A stretch of DNA of 64,000 bases from Flavobacterium sp. ASV13 (GTDB taxonomy: Bacteria > Bacteroidota > Bacteroidia > Flavobacteriales > Flavobacteriaceae). Both the position numbers and the translations under genes were made by a program. The notes under the pieces were generated by a model. It did no database searches. It worked only from the letters and a program-made list of their open reading frames with translations, and was not told the origin of the DNA. How positions within the stretch are numbered: position 1 is the stretch's first letter; each line of letters starts with the position of its first letter. The DNA lies in the NCBI RefSeq assembly GCF_000745775.1, contig NZ_KN050752.1, forward strand, positions 295,074 through 359,073, in the 5' to 3' direction. Positions 25,316 through 34,494 of this stretch are shown here, in pieces.

Positions 25316-27604
25316 TTATTCGTAATATAAATTTGATTCGCTAATTTCCTGTTTTTCTTTTCCTTCCTGCTGAATGAAACAGGTTAAAGAAGTTCCTCCA
25401 ATCTGATCAAAATAACTGATGTTGAGTTTGTGAAATCCTTTTTCAAGCTTGACAACTCCATATGCTTCGTTTAACCAATGAATGCCGTCATTATTTACAA
25501 TCAGTTCATTGTCTATAAAAAGCTTCGATCCATCGTCTGAAAGCGTCGAAATCGTATAATTTGCCGTTTCTGGAATAAAGATATATCCGTCAAATTTTAA
25601 ACCGATATAACGCTCGGTTTTTGTTTTCCATTTTTCACTGCTGATTGTTCCTTCAAATATTCCTGAATTGACAGGTTTTGAAAGTTCTAAATCTTGAACT
25701 TGCTGAAATGCTCCGGTATAATAATCATATTTCAGTCCTTTTTTGGTTGGTTGTATGGCTAAAGCCGATTTTAAATCAGGATTTCGGACTAATATTTTAC
25801 TAATAGAACTTCTTCGTCCGCTTGGGCTTATTTGAACTGTTTTTATGATTCGATATTCTCCTTTCGGAATATTTATAGCTACTGGTTTGGTATATAGTTC
25901 GGCCGTTTCATCAGGATTGTAACCATCAATAGTGTAAAAAATTTGACCGTTTTTGATTGTTGGTTTTAAATCTAAAGTATATTTTGATGCAATTACAGCA
26001 GTTTCATTAGATCCAAAAGGCGTTGGAACTTTATAAAGCCTTTTTTGCTGTTCTAATTTTTCTAAATGATACGGCATCTGATTCAAAATAAAATGATTGT
26101 AGTTTTTGTTTTCAGGTTGCGTCCATGCAATTTCTGCCAAAGCAAATAATCGTGGATAAAGCATGTAATTTAATTTCGCCGGACTTGTTAAATATTCGGA
26201 CCAAAGATTCGACTGAACGCCCCAAATGTATTTCTGTTCTTCAACAGTCAAGCTGTCAACTGGAGTTGGATTGTAATTGTAAATTTTTTCAACGGTAGTA
26301 AATCGGCCAATTGTTAAAGGTTCTTGTGGTGAATATCCTTGATTATAATCCAGATAAAGAACTTGCTCCGGGTTCATAATTACAAAATGTTTTTGTTTCG
26401 CAGCACTGATTCCGCCTGATTCACCTCGCCAAGACATTACGGCTGCATTTGGTGCTAATCCGCCTTCAAGCATTTCATCCCAGCCAAGAATTTGTCTTCC
26501 GTTTTTATTTAAGAATTTCTCTATTCTTGTTGTTAAGTAACTTTGTAATTCATGCTCGTTTTTTAAACCCAAGTCTTTAATCCTTTTTTGGCAATTTGGA
26601 CATTCTTTCCATCTTGCTTTCGGGCATTCGTCTCCGCCGATATGAATATATTTACTCGGAAACAAAGCGATAACTTCAGTTAAAACATCTTCTAAAAAAG
26701 TAAAAGTTTCCTCTTTTCCAGCACAAAAAATATCTTCAAAAACACCCCATGTTTCGACAACTTTATAAGTTCTGTCTGGAAAACAAGATAAATTTGGATA
26801 AGCGGTTACCGCCGCAGTTGCGTGACCCGGCATTTCGATTTCGGGAATAATATTTACATAATGCGCTTCGGCAAATTTTACAACGTCTTTAATTTCTTCT
26901 TGTGTGTAAAATCCGCCATATGGATTTCCGTCAAAAAAAAGCGGTGATCTTTCAAATTTATTTCCGACTAAAGTCTGTGCTCTTTTAGATCCGACTTCAG
27001 TTAATTTTGGATATTTTTTTATTTCAATTCTCCAACCTTGATCGTCAGTTAAGTGCCAATGAAAGTTATTTAATTTATAGCTAGACATTTGTGCAATAAA
27101 ATCTTTTATAACATCAACAGAGAAAAAGTGACGACAAACATCTAGGTGTAATCCTCGGTAAGCGTATCGTGGCGCGTCTTCAACGGTTATGCAAGGCAGT
27201 TTTATTTCATTTTTATTTGATGGTTTATTTGGTAAAAGTTGCAAAAGACTTTGAACAGCATAAAATAATCCTTCTTCAGAACCTGTTACTATAATTTTTT
27301 TAGAAGAAATAGAAATTTTATAGGATTCTTTACTTGCCGATGATGGATTTTTGGCAACAAACAAAACTTCAATTGGACTTTTTTTTGCGGGTAAATTTCC
27401 ATTTACTGCCGCTTCAAAAATTTGCGCTGTTTTAAGTTCTTTTGCACTGAATTTATTGTTTTCAAAAACAACTTTTATTTGTCCGTTCAAACTTATGCTG
27501 TTGCCAGTTGCTTTGTATAAATTTGGAGCAGGAATTATAGAAGTGTTTTGAGCTTTTCCGATAAAACAGCAAAATAATAAAAAGAGGAAGATGTTTTTTT
27601 TCAT
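25316..27604 (-). CDS. GH20 beta-N-acetylhexosaminidase with C-terminal PA14 domain
   Basis: 762 residues, signal peptide (MKKNIFLFLLFCCFIGKAQ). GH20b-type N-terminal domain (about 20-140), GH20 catalytic barrel (about 143-500) with FHWHLTDDQGWRIEIKKYP and the acid/assisting pair in HIGGDECPK (about 318-326), a short chitobiase C-terminal-like domain (about 545-610), and a PA14-type domain (about 645-755, NYTISTLSDDGSKLFIDNE) that probably binds carbohydrate. It releases terminal GlcNAc or GalNAc from chitin oligomers or glycans in the periplasm or at the surface. Its promoter carries the same palindromic motif as susC at identical spacing, which links it to the amino-sugar locus although it faces a separate operon. 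Confidence 0.94.
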   Translation of the reverse strand: MKKNIFLFLLFCCFIGKAQNTSIIPAPNLYKATGNSISLNGQIKVVFENNKFSAKELKTAQIFEAAVNGNLPAKKSPIEVLFVAKNPSSASKESYKISISSKKIIVTGSEEGLFYAVQSLLQLLPNKPSNKNEIKLPCITVEDAPRYAYRGLHLDVCRHFFSVDVIKDFIAQMSSYKLNNFHWHLTDDQGWRIEIKKYPKLTEVGSKRAQTLVGNKFERSPLFFDGNPYGGFYTQEEIKDVVKFAEAHYVNIIPEIEMPGHATAAVTAYPNLSCFPDRTYKVVETWGVFEDIFCAGKEETFTFLEDVLTEVIALFPSKYIHIGGDECPKARWKECPNCQKRIKDLGLKNEHELQSYLTTRIEKFLNKNGRQILGWDEMLEGGLAPNAAVMSWRGESGGISAAKQKHFVIMNPEQVLYLDYNQGYSPQEPLTIGRFTTVEKIYNYNPTPVDSLTVEEQKYIWGVQSNLWSEYLTSPAKLNYMLYPRLFALAEIAWTQPENKNYNHFILNQMPYHLEKLEQQKRLYKVPTPFGSNETAVIASKYTLDLKPTIKNGQIFYTIDGYNPDETAELYTKPVAINIPKGEYRIIKTVQISPSGRRSSISKILVRNPDLKSALAIQPTKKGLKYDYYTGAFQQVQDLELSKPVNSGIFEGTISSEKWKTKTERYIGLKFDGYIFIPETANYTISTLSDDGSKLFIDNELIVNNDGIHWLNEAYGVVKLEKGFHKLNISYFDQIGGTSLTCFIQQEGKEKQEISESNLYYE

Positions 27605-27638
27605 GGCTGGTTACTGTTCGATTTATTGTGGTTTCAGG

Positions 27639-27670
27639 CAAATTTAGTATTTGAAATTTCTTTTCTGCAA
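27639..27670 (-). promoter_or_regulatory. Promoter of the hexosaminidase gene
   Basis: Minus strand: TTG at 27670-27668, 21-nt spacer, TAAATTTG at 27646-27639, 35 nt before the start codon at 27604. The TTG lies inside the palindromic operator candidate at 27666-27680. Confidence 0.7.
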
Positions 27671-27680
27671 AAAATATGCA
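27666..27680. promoter_or_regulatory. Operator candidate TGCA-N7-TGCA, hexosaminidase promoter
   Basis: TGCAAAAAATATGCA, one mismatch from the two copies before susC. It ends 19 nt from the -7 box, the same distance as at susC, and overlaps the -33 element. The divergent DeoR/GlpR-type gene is the obvious candidate regulator. Confidence 0.6.
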
Positions 27681-27777
27681 AAACGTTTAGGTGTTTAAAT
27701 GTCTTTAAAATAGCTTAGTTAATTTTTTTATTACATTGTGTTATAATTTGTTTCGCAATAATATTGCATTATTTGTT

Positions 27778-27785
27778 TACATTTG
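27778..27785 (+). promoter_or_regulatory. -7 box TACATTTG of the DeoR/GlpR gene
   Basis: Full TAnnTTTG match, 18 nt before the ATG at 27804. The in-frame TTG at 27783 is the end of this box and so cannot be the start codon. No TTG at the usual distance, which suggests regulated or weak use. Confidence 0.6.
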
Positions 27786-27803
27786 TTTAAAAAATATATT
27801 GGC

Positions 27804-28580
27804 ATGAATAATGAAAATGAATTGGTAAATTACACTAAGGAAGAACGAAAAAATCTTATTTTAAAAGAGATTAACTTGCACACTCGTGTAAGTTTTGAAA
27901 CACTTTCTGCCAAATTATTTGTTTCAGAAGATACTGTCAGACGTGATATTAATGAACTTGAAGCAGACTCTTTATTGATTAAGGTAAAAGGCGGTGCGAT
28001 GACAAAAGCGTACCATCATTCTTCATCTAATCAAACTTATGCCGGTGAATCAAAACAGATTATTGCTCAAAAAACATTGGGACTTCTTCGTGACGGAATG
28101 GTTCTCTTGATTGGAGGCGGAACCACAATTAGAGAATTTATCCGTTTAATTCCGAATGATTTAAATCTTACCATTTTTACGGTTACTGTTTTATCTGCTG
28201 TTGAACTTTTGGATAAACCGAATGTCAAAATCATCATGATTGGCGGCAGTATTTCTTCTTACAGCCAAATGTGCGTGAGCGGCGACGTCTACAATCAATT
28301 GGCTAATATTAAAGTTGATTTGTTAATATTAGGAACCAATGCCTTAGATATCGAAGGCGGTTTCTCAGATTCTGACTGGGAAACAGTTCAGGTAAAAAAA
28401 GCAATGATTCAGGCTTCTGAAAAAACTGCAATTTTGACTATTTCTGAAAAATTAGACACCGTTTTAAAAATGAAAATTGCCAACTTATCTGAAGTTGATT
28501 ATGTTGTCACCGAAGTTGATCCGAGTGACGAAAAATTAAAATCGTATAAGAAGGCAGTTCCAAGTTTAGTTTTTATTTAA
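27804..28580 (+). CDS. DeoR/GlpR-family transcriptional regulator
   Basis: 258 residues from the ATG at 27804. N-terminal winged helix-turn-helix (about 8-55) with the family signature in RVSFETLSAKLFVSEDTVRRDINELE, then a sugar-phosphate-isomerase-like effector domain (about 70-250; VLLIGGGTTIREF, GGSISSYSQMCVSGDV, GTNALDIEGGFSDSD). Members sense phosphorylated sugars and mostly repress catabolic operons. It lies between the hexosaminidase gene and the SusCD/amino-sugar-acid cluster, convergent with the latter (4-nt overlap of stops). It most likely controls both through the TGCA-N7-TGCA motif. KDPG or KDG would be sensible effectors (inference). Confidence 0.92.
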   Translation: MNNENELVNYTKEERKNLILKEINLHTRVSFETLSAKLFVSEDTVRRDINELEADSLLIKVKGGAMTKAYHHSSSNQTYAGESKQIIAQKTLGLLRDGMVLLIGGGTTIREFIRLIPNDLNLTIFTVTVLSAVELLDKPNVKIIMIGGSISSYSQMCVSGDVYNQLANIKVDLLILGTNALDIEGGFSDSDWETVQVKKAMIQASEKTAILTISEKLDTVLKMKIANLSEVDYVVTEVDPSDEKLKSYKKAVPSLVFI

Positions 28581-29647
28581 TCCCAATTTTTCATTAAAAA
28601 ATTAATCCAGTTCTGGTGAAAGATTTTATCTAAATCTTCATCAGAATAGCCGTTGTTTTTAAATATCGGAACTAGTTTTTGCAAATCGGCAATGGTATTT
28701 AAATCATACGGAGATTGTTCTGTACCAAAAGCGCCGTCAAGATCAGAACCAATTCCGATATGATCTGCATTTCCGGCCAATTGGCAAATATGATCCATAT
28801 GTTTAAAAACGGTTTCTAAATTGCAATTAGTGCCTTTTGGAGTAGAAACGCCTCTTTCCCAATTTGGAACTAACATCCAGGCATCTAAAGCGCCACCAAT
28901 AACGGCTCCTCTTGAAATTAATGCTTTGATCATTTCATCGCTGTATTGACGATTGTGATCAACCAGACTTCTGCAATTGTTATGACTTGCCCAAACTGGT
29001 CCATTATAATGATCTAATGCCTGCCAAAAAGCATCATCGCACAAATGCGTTGCATCCAAAATAATATTCAAACGCTCCATTTCTTTTAATAAATCAATAC
29101 CGTTTTGATTCATTTTTCCCGTCGCATCAGTTCCGTTTGCGTATCGTCCAGGACCATAATGCGCGGGACCAATGGCGCGTAATCCGTAATTGTAAGCTTT
29201 CTCTAAATAGGAAATATCGATAATAGAATCGGCGCCTTCTAAACTTAGAATATATCCAATTGGTTTTTTATCATTTGGCGTTCCGTCATTCCATAAATCA
29301 ATTTGTTTTTGGAGCGATTTTTTATCTGTAATCTGCGTCATTTCTCCAGCTTCTTCCATGGCTTTATACCACGTAATTTGCCCTTGAGTTTGTGCCCAAG
29401 CTTGCTCAGGAGAATTCCAGCCCGGAATAATACTGCCTGGTTTTACAAATCGTGCAATTTGAGTTGCCACAACAATCCCAATATTGCCTCGTCGCAAATC
29501 TGGAAAAGAAACCGTCGCGCGCTCACGATCTGGTTTATCTGTCATTCCTTTTTCTAAATGACGTAAAGTTGGAACATCATTTCGTAAATCTCTATTCCAT
29601 TCCATCGCATTCATGCTCAGGTCTAAATGGGCGTCTAGTATAAACAT
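28577..29647 (-). CDS. M19 (renal-type) dipeptidase
   Basis: 356 residues, amidohydrolase barrel of peptidase family M19. Zinc ligands are visible: His7 and Asp9 (DAHLD), the bridging Glu137 (SLEGAD), His201 (DATHLC) and His222 (ASHNN), with an aspartate in GIGSDLDGAFG (302/304). No signal peptide, so cytoplasmic, unlike the secreted forms. The family cleaves dipeptides and, unusually, accepts a D-amino acid on the C-terminal side. As the last gene of the cluster it might free a D-amino-acid-like product such as D-glucosaminate from an amide-linked conjugate; that role is speculative. 18 nt separate it from the PLP-enzyme gene. Confidence 0.9.
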   Translation of the reverse strand: MFILDAHLDLSMNAMEWNRDLRNDVPTLRHLEKGMTDKPDRERATVSFPDLRRGNIGIVVATQIARFVKPGSIIPGWNSPEQAWAQTQGQITWYKAMEEAGEMTQITDKKSLQKQIDLWNDGTPNDKKPIGYILSLEGADSIIDISYLEKAYNYGLRAIGPAHYGPGRYANGTDATGKMNQNGIDLLKEMERLNIILDATHLCDDAFWQALDHYNGPVWASHNNCRSLVDHNRQYSDEMIKALISRGAVIGGALDAWMLVPNWERGVSTPKGTNCNLETVFKHMDHICQLAGNADHIGIGSDLDGAFGTEQSPYDLNTIADLQKLVPIFKNNGYSDEDLDKIFHQNWINFLMKNWD

Positions 29648-29665
29648 ATTCGTTTGAACTTAATT

Positions 29666-30781
29666 TTATATATTAATTTTTCTGCTTCGGGCAGCAACTT
29701 TCCATTCGTCACAAATTTCATGTGTTGAATTCACGACTTGAACCGAATCATAAAGTGCGCAAGTTGGGCACACATGATAAGGAATTGCGTAAATAAGATC
29801 GCCGATAGCATACTGATTTTGTCCTTTGTTTTCAATGATTAAATGTTCTTCTGAATGAGCAGTCGGAATCAGATTTTCATCATTTAAAATAACTAATCTT
29901 TTATCAATTGGGTTTTCTGAAGAAACGGCTTTGTAGCCAATATCGATACAAAAAGTTGATTTTGTTGGTTTTGAAATAATCGTTCCAACAATAACAAATG
30001 CCGGTTCAAATTTTTGTTCCGAAAGATGAATCTGATAATTGGAATCCCAGAAAACAAAAGTTCCCGGACTGCATTCTACATTTTTTTCTGAAGCATAAAA
30101 CGGAAATGTATTCGATCCGCCGGCAACTATTTTTAATTCATAATCTAGTTTTTCCTGAATCGTTTTTAGCTTTTCGCTGATGCTGAAAAAAGAATTAGAA
30201 GCTACAGCTATTCGATCTTCTAAAGTTCCTTTTAAATGGCCGTCATAAATGTGAATTCCGGCAAAATGAATGTTTTTTAGCTTTAGAATTTCTTCTACTA
30301 ATTCAGGCCAATTTTCAGAAATTGAAATTCCGGTTCTGTTCATTCCAGTATTTAAATCCAAATAAACCGTCAGCGATAAATTATTTTTTTGAGCAATTTC
30401 ATTTAAGGCTTTCGCCGAATCTAAATTATCGACAATGGTTGAAAAAGCGCTTTTTGGATATTTCTGAATAAGAGAAATCCATCTTTCTTTTTTATTTCCA
30501 ACAGGCTGATAGGCGAGAAGAATATCCGAAATTTCATGAATGGCGGCAAGTTCAGCCTCCGCAATTGTGGCGCATTTTGTTTTATTGATTCCGTATGTCT
30601 TGAATAAATCTAGAATTTCGCCAATTTTATGCGTTTTGATATGAGGCCTCAAATTTTGAACTTCACCATTTACATCTTCAATCAGACGCTCGACATTGTG
30701 TTGCATACGATCTTCATAAACAGCAATAAACGGAGTGTCAACACGGATTTCGGAATTTATTTTCCACCAATTTTCTTGCAT
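29666..30781 (-). CDS. D-threonine aldolase / D-serine dehydratase-like PLP enzyme, possible D-glucosaminate dehydratase
   Basis: 371 residues, fold-type III PLP enzyme: N-terminal alanine-racemase-like barrel with the PLP lysine in RPHIKTHK (Lys49), and a C-terminal metal-binding domain with HSEEH and PYHVCPTC (His336, Cys338) as in D-threonine aldolase and zinc-dependent D-serine dehydratase. From memory, the D-glucosaminate dehydratase of Pseudomonas belongs to this same family. The neighbours (KDG-type kinase, KDPG aldolase, RidA, GntP) fit a dehydratase that turns a 2-amino-2-deoxy-sugar acid into 2-keto-3-deoxygluconate and ammonia. D-serine or D-threonine chemistry remains possible. 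Only 3 nt from the aldolase gene. Confidence 0.85.
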   Translation of the reverse strand: MQENWWKINSEIRVDTPFIAVYEDRMQHNVERLIEDVNGEVQNLRPHIKTHKIGEILDLFKTYGINKTKCATIAEAELAAIHEISDILLAYQPVGNKKERWISLIQKYPKSAFSTIVDNLDSAKALNEIAQKNNLSLTVYLDLNTGMNRTGISISENWPELVEEILKLKNIHFAGIHIYDGHLKGTLEDRIAVASNSFFSISEKLKTIQEKLDYELKIVAGGSNTFPFYASEKNVECSPGTFVFWDSNYQIHLSEQKFEPAFVIVGTIISKPTKSTFCIDIGYKAVSSENPIDKRLVILNDENLIPTAHSEEHLIIENKGQNQYAIGDLIYAIPYHVCPTCALYDSVQVVNSTHEICDEWKVAARSRKINI

Positions 30782-30784
30782 AAC

Positions 30785-31432
30785 TTAGTTTCTGGTTTTT
30801 TCTACAACTTCAATTAAATCCTGAAAAGCTTTTAAAGATTGCTCATAACTTAAATTTAAAAGCATTTCTTTCGAAAACAAATTAGAACCAATTCCCACGC
30901 AAACAACACCAGATTTGAACCAAGATTTTAAATTGCTTTCTTCTAAAGTTACGCCTCCGGTTGGCATTATTTTTAAATTCGGAAATGGAGCTCTAATTGC
31001 TTTTACATATCCGGGTCCGCCAATTTTATCAGCAGGAAAAAGCTTTACAACTTCGGCACCTAATTTATTGGCATGAAGCACTTCATTTAAAGTAGCAGCG
31101 CCGGGAATCCAGTAAATATTATTCTTGAAACAGTAATTTCCAATTTCAGAATCAGTATGCGGACAAACAATGCAATCTGCTCCTAGGTTTATGAATGTTT
31201 CGGCATCTTCAACACTTAAAATAGATCCAACGGCCAGTTTAACATCTAAATTGTTTGCCTTTTTAAACTCGATCATTTGACTGAAAACTTCTTTAGCATC
31301 ATCTGCACGCGCGGCAAATTCAATAATTTTTATGCCAGAATCAGCAGCTGATTGCAAAACAATTTTAGCTGTTTCAATGTTGATTTGTGTTACTAGCGGA
31401 AGCACGCCTTGAGCTTTTAAAATGCTATACAT
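30785..31432 (-). CDS. KDPG/KHG aldolase (2-dehydro-3-deoxy-phosphogluconate aldolase)
   Basis: 215 residues, class I aldolase of the Eda family. Catalytic residues visible: Glu38 and Arg42 (IIEFAARAD), the PG of IPGAAT (110-111) and the Schiff-base lysine Lys130 in VVKLFPADK, followed by the phosphate-binding MPTGGV. It splits KDPG into pyruvate and glyceraldehyde 3-phosphate. With the adjacent kinase it forms the classical lower branch for 2-keto-3-deoxygluconate. No phosphogluconate dehydratase (edd) is near, so it is not an Entner-Doudoroff pair. Confidence 0.92.
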   Translation of the reverse strand: MYSILKAQGVLPLVTQINIETAKIVLQSAADSGIKIIEFAARADDAKEVFSQMIEFKKANNLDVKLAVGSILSVEDAETFINLGADCIVCPHTDSEIGNYCFKNNIYWIPGAATLNEVLHANKLGAEVVKLFPADKIGGPGYVKAIRAPFPNLKIMPTGGVTLEESNLKSWFKSGVVCVGIGSNLFSKEMLLNLSYEQSLKAFQDLIEVVEKTRN

Positions 31433-31447
31433 ATTTGGGGTAATTTA

Positions 31448-32479
31448 TTATCTATTAATTCTGTTGCTTGAGCCGTTTTCCATAAAATGATTTATTTCGG
31501 CAAGACTTGTTATGGCAAAATCGCCATGTATGCTTTGTTTGATTACACCGCAAGCCGTTGCCCATTCAATGCATTCCTGACCTGATAATTTATTGGATAA
31601 ACCATAAATTAATCCGGCATTAAACGCATCGCCAGAACCAATTTGGTCTGTAACAACGTGTATTTTGTGTTCTTTGGTTTCGTAAAAATTGCCTTCATGC
31701 ATTAATAAACCTTTGTATAAATGTGCCGGCCCATCTGATTTTCTAAAACTCATTGCGAGTGTTTTTAGAAATGGCATTTCTTTTTTTAGTAATTCAAAAG
31801 TCTTTTGAAAACGATTTTCATCGGATTCATTTTTGTCGGTTTTTATTCCGAAGTAAATTTCGATCGCGTCCAAATCAGCTACAGTGATGGTGCTGTATTG
31901 AAGCAAATCGGGCATTATTTCAGAAGGTTTTTTCCCGTATTGCCATAATTTGGAACGATAATTAAAATCAGAAGAAATTGGCAATCCTTTTTCATGTGCT
32001 GCCAAAATTCCTTCTTTGCAGACAAGTCCAGCTTCATAAGAAACGCCTGGACTAATTCCCGACCAATGAAAATGTGTTACATCTTTTAAAACTTCTTCCC
32101 AATCAATCTGATTTTTTTGAATTGTTGCAAAAGAGGAATTGCTTCTGTCGTAAATAACCTGTGATTGTCTGATTTGATTTCCGGATTCAACAAAATAAAG
32201 TCCTAATCGTTCTCCGCCATAAATACATTTTGAAGTATTTACTTTATGTTTTTGTAGTTCGTTTATGGCTAATTGAGCCAAATCATTTTGAGGTAATCTT
32301 GTAATATAATCCGTTTGGATTCCGAGTTGGGAAAGTAAAACACAAACATTTGCTTCGGCGCCTCCAACATGTATTTTTATTTCATTGGCCTGCGTAAACC
32401 GGTTTCCATCGGTTACACTCATTCGGAGTAATAATTCTCCAAATGTTGCTATTCTTGTTTGTGGTGTATTTGTATTCAT
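31448..32479 (-). CDS. PfkB-family sugar kinase, probable 2-keto-3-deoxygluconate kinase
   Basis: 343 residues, ribokinase/PfkB fold. N-terminal FGELLLRMS and HVGGAEANVCVLLSQLG (about 31-48), C-terminal ATP/anion-hole motif DQIGSGDAFNAGLIYGL with the catalytic aspartate (about 285). Related sequences are annotated KdgK. The coupling to a KDPG aldolase gene (15 nt) supports KDG to KDPG. The gap of about 208 nt upstream separates it from ridA and holds a repeat, so it may have some transcription of its own. Confidence 0.88.
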   Translation of the reverse strand: MNTNTPQTRIATFGELLLRMSVTDGNRFTQANEIKIHVGGAEANVCVLLSQLGIQTDYITRLPQNDLAQLAINELQKHKVNTSKCIYGGERLGLYFVESGNQIRQSQVIYDRSNSSFATIQKNQIDWEEVLKDVTHFHWSGISPGVSYEAGLVCKEGILAAHEKGLPISSDFNYRSKLWQYGKKPSEIMPDLLQYSTITVADLDAIEIYFGIKTDKNESDENRFQKTFELLKKEMPFLKTLAMSFRKSDGPAHLYKGLLMHEGNFYETKEHKIHVVTDQIGSGDAFNAGLIYGLSNKLSGQECIEWATACGVIKQSIHGDFAITSLAEINHFMENGSSNRINR

Positions 32480-32687
32480 ATTTGATTTTTTTTAGCCACG
32501 AATTCATGAATTATTACAAAGCATTGTACTTATATTATTTTGTACTGATTTGGGAATTGCTTCGCCTGCTCATTATGTTCGGGTCGTGGCAAATAAATTT
32601 TTAATCAGCCACAGATTTTGGGACTAAATTATTTTCCTTAACCAATACAGATTACTCTTTAATCTTTATTTCTGTGGCGTGTTTTTT
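32480..32687. repeat. Intra-cluster gap with inverted CCACAGA / CCACGA repeats
   Basis: Two imperfect inverted pairs: AGCCACGAATTC with GTCGTGGC, and GCCACAGA (32608-32615) with TCTGTGGC (32671-32678). AGCCACAGATT is also an arm of the hairpin at 58464-58498, so it is an interspersed short repeat. No gene is in this gap. Confidence 0.5.
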
Positions 32688-33155
32688 TTAATATAATTCG
32701 AAAACAGCTTCAACTTCAACAGGAATATTATCTGGTAAAGAACCCATTCCAACCGCGCTTCGAACTCCAATTCCGTTTTCCTGACCCCAGACTTCAGCAA
32801 ATAATTCGCTGCAGCCGTTTATCACGTATGGATGTCTTAAAAATTCGCCATTGCAATTCACCATTCCAAGCACTTTAATAACTCTTTTTACTTTATTCAA
32901 GCTTCCAAAATTAGTTACGATGGTAGAAAGCATGGTCAAACCGACTTGTCTTGCTGCTAATTTTCCTTCTTCAATATCCATATCATCACCAATTCTCCCG
33001 ATGATTAAGGATTTGTCATCACGAACCGGACCGTGACCAGACAGGTATAAATATTTACCATCAACTAAATAAGGTTTGTAGATGCCAAGCGGTTGTGGTG
33101 CTGGCGGTAAAGACAAACCAAGTGTTTCAAATTTTTCTTGAGGTAATAAATTCAT
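32688..33155 (-). CDS. RidA-family (YjgF/YER057c) imine/enamine deaminase
   Basis: 155 residues, RidA fold, of the slightly longer subgroup with an N-terminal extension and FLRHPYVINGCSELFAEVWG. The substrate-carboxylate arginine appears to be in GVRSAVGMGSLPDNIPVEVE (about Arg132). RidA hydrolyses reactive 2-amino-enamines released by PLP dehydratases. Its presence in the operon is a strong hint that the fold-type III PLP enzyme here is an eliminating dehydratase rather than an aldolase. 4 nt from gntP. Confidence 0.92.
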   Translation of the reverse strand: MNLLPQEKFETLGLSLPPAPQPLGIYKPYLVDGKYLYLSGHGPVRDDKSLIIGRIGDDMDIEEGKLAARQVGLTMLSTIVTNFGSLNKVKRVIKVLGMVNCNGEFLRHPYVINGCSELFAEVWGQENGIGVRSAVGMGSLPDNIPVEVEAVFELY

Positions 33156-33159
33156 GATA

Positions 33160-34479
33160 TTAATGTATTATAGAGTTTAAAATAAAAACGAAAATGATTC
33201 CTAAAACAGATACTAAGGATTCCATTACGGTCCAGGATTTAAATGTATCTTTTAGGCTGGTATTAAAATATTCTTTGAACAACCAAAAGCCTGGGTCGTT
33301 TACATGTGAACACATTAGGCTTCCGGCTCCAACTGCCAATACTAATAAGTTGGGATCCAAACCATTCTGTTGTAACAAAGGTAATAAAACACTGGCAGTC
33401 ATTAATCCGGCTGCGGTGGCTGAACCAACGCAAATGCGAATGATTGCCGCCATCAACCAAGCGAGTAAATAAGGATGAATATTGGTTTGCGTTAAAGTCG
33501 CGACAATTGTTTCGTTTACACCGCTTACAATCATAACTTCTTTTAAGCTTCCTGCTCCGCCTACGATTAAAACAATCAGCGCAACATCTTTTATTGCGAT
33601 TGCATAATCATCCATTATAGAAGCCAGACTTCGGTTCATTCTTATGCCTAATGTATAGGTGCAAAGAAGAAGGGAAATCAGCATAATTATACTTGGATCT
33701 CCAATTGTTTTGCAGATATTATTTACAGATTCATTTGTTGTAATTAATGGAAGCAATGAAGTGATAGTCAGACCAAAAACAGGGAATAAAGCCGAGAATA
33801 AACTAATTGAAAAACTTGGCAATTTGCCTTCGTTAACGACTTCTTCGACATTTATTATTTCATGATCTGATTCGGTTTTAATGTTTTTCAGCAAATTTGA
33901 AAATAATAAACCGGCAATAAAAATAGTAGGTACAGCAATGATGATTCCGTAAATTAAGACTAGGCCAATATCAGCTTTTAAAATACTGCTCAATGCCATT
34001 GGGGAAGGATGTGGAGGCAAAAAACCGTGTGCTACTGAAAGCGACGCCAGCATTGGGATTCCGAGATATACTTTTGAAAGCTTAAATTGATGGGCTACTG
34101 AGAAGATTAAGGGAACTAACAAAACAAAACCAACACTATAAAATAGAGGTATCCCAACAATAAATCCGGTAATCATTAATCCTAGGCGAACGTGTTTTTT
34201 GCCTGTCCATCCCATAACTGTTTTTGCAATGACATTTGCCGCGCCAGATGAAACGGCAAGTTTGCCAATACAGGTTCCGAAAACGATAATTAAGGTGATC
34301 GAACCCAACATTTCGCCCAAACCTTTTTGAACTGTTTGTGACAAAGTGTTTATTGGCAGACCTAAAAATAGGCCTGCCAGCAAAGCTGTAATGATAAAGG
34401 CAATAAACGGATTGATTTTAAACCAAGCGATTTGAAGGATTAAAAATGCAATACATGCCGTAAGAATTATAATGCTCAT
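33160..34479 (-). CDS. GntP-family gluconate/sugar-acid:H+ symporter
   Basis: 439 residues, about 12 membrane helices over the full length, with the GntP signature regions ITLIIVFGTCIGKLAVSSGAA and HGFLPPHPSPMALS (about 150). The family includes gluconate, fructuronate and D-serine (DsdX) permeases, so a sugar acid or a D-amino acid is expected. D-glucosaminate is both, which is consistent with the proposed pathway. Inner-membrane importer, 15 nt downstream of susD. Confidence 0.92.
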   Translation of the reverse strand: MSIIILTACIAFLILQIAWFKINPFIAFIITALLAGLFLGLPINTLSQTVQKGLGEMLGSITLIIVFGTCIGKLAVSSGAANVIAKTVMGWTGKKHVRLGLMITGFIVGIPLFYSVGFVLLVPLIFSVAHQFKLSKVYLGIPMLASLSVAHGFLPPHPSPMALSSILKADIGLVLIYGIIIAVPTIFIAGLLFSNLLKNIKTESDHEIINVEEVVNEGKLPSFSISLFSALFPVFGLTITSLLPLITTNESVNNICKTIGDPSIIMLISLLLCTYTLGIRMNRSLASIMDDYAIAIKDVALIVLIVGGAGSLKEVMIVSGVNETIVATLTQTNIHPYLLAWLMAAIIRICVGSATAAGLMTASVLLPLLQQNGLDPNLLVLAVGAGSLMCSHVNDPGFWLFKEYFNTSLKDTFKSWTVMESLVSVLGIIFVFILNSIIH

Positions 34480-34494
34480 TATCTATTTTTTTTA

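Noticed and set aside
30785-32479. Entner-Doudoroff pathway pair
   Set aside because: No phosphogluconate dehydratase; the kinase plus PLP enzyme context points to KDG from an amino-sugar acid instead.
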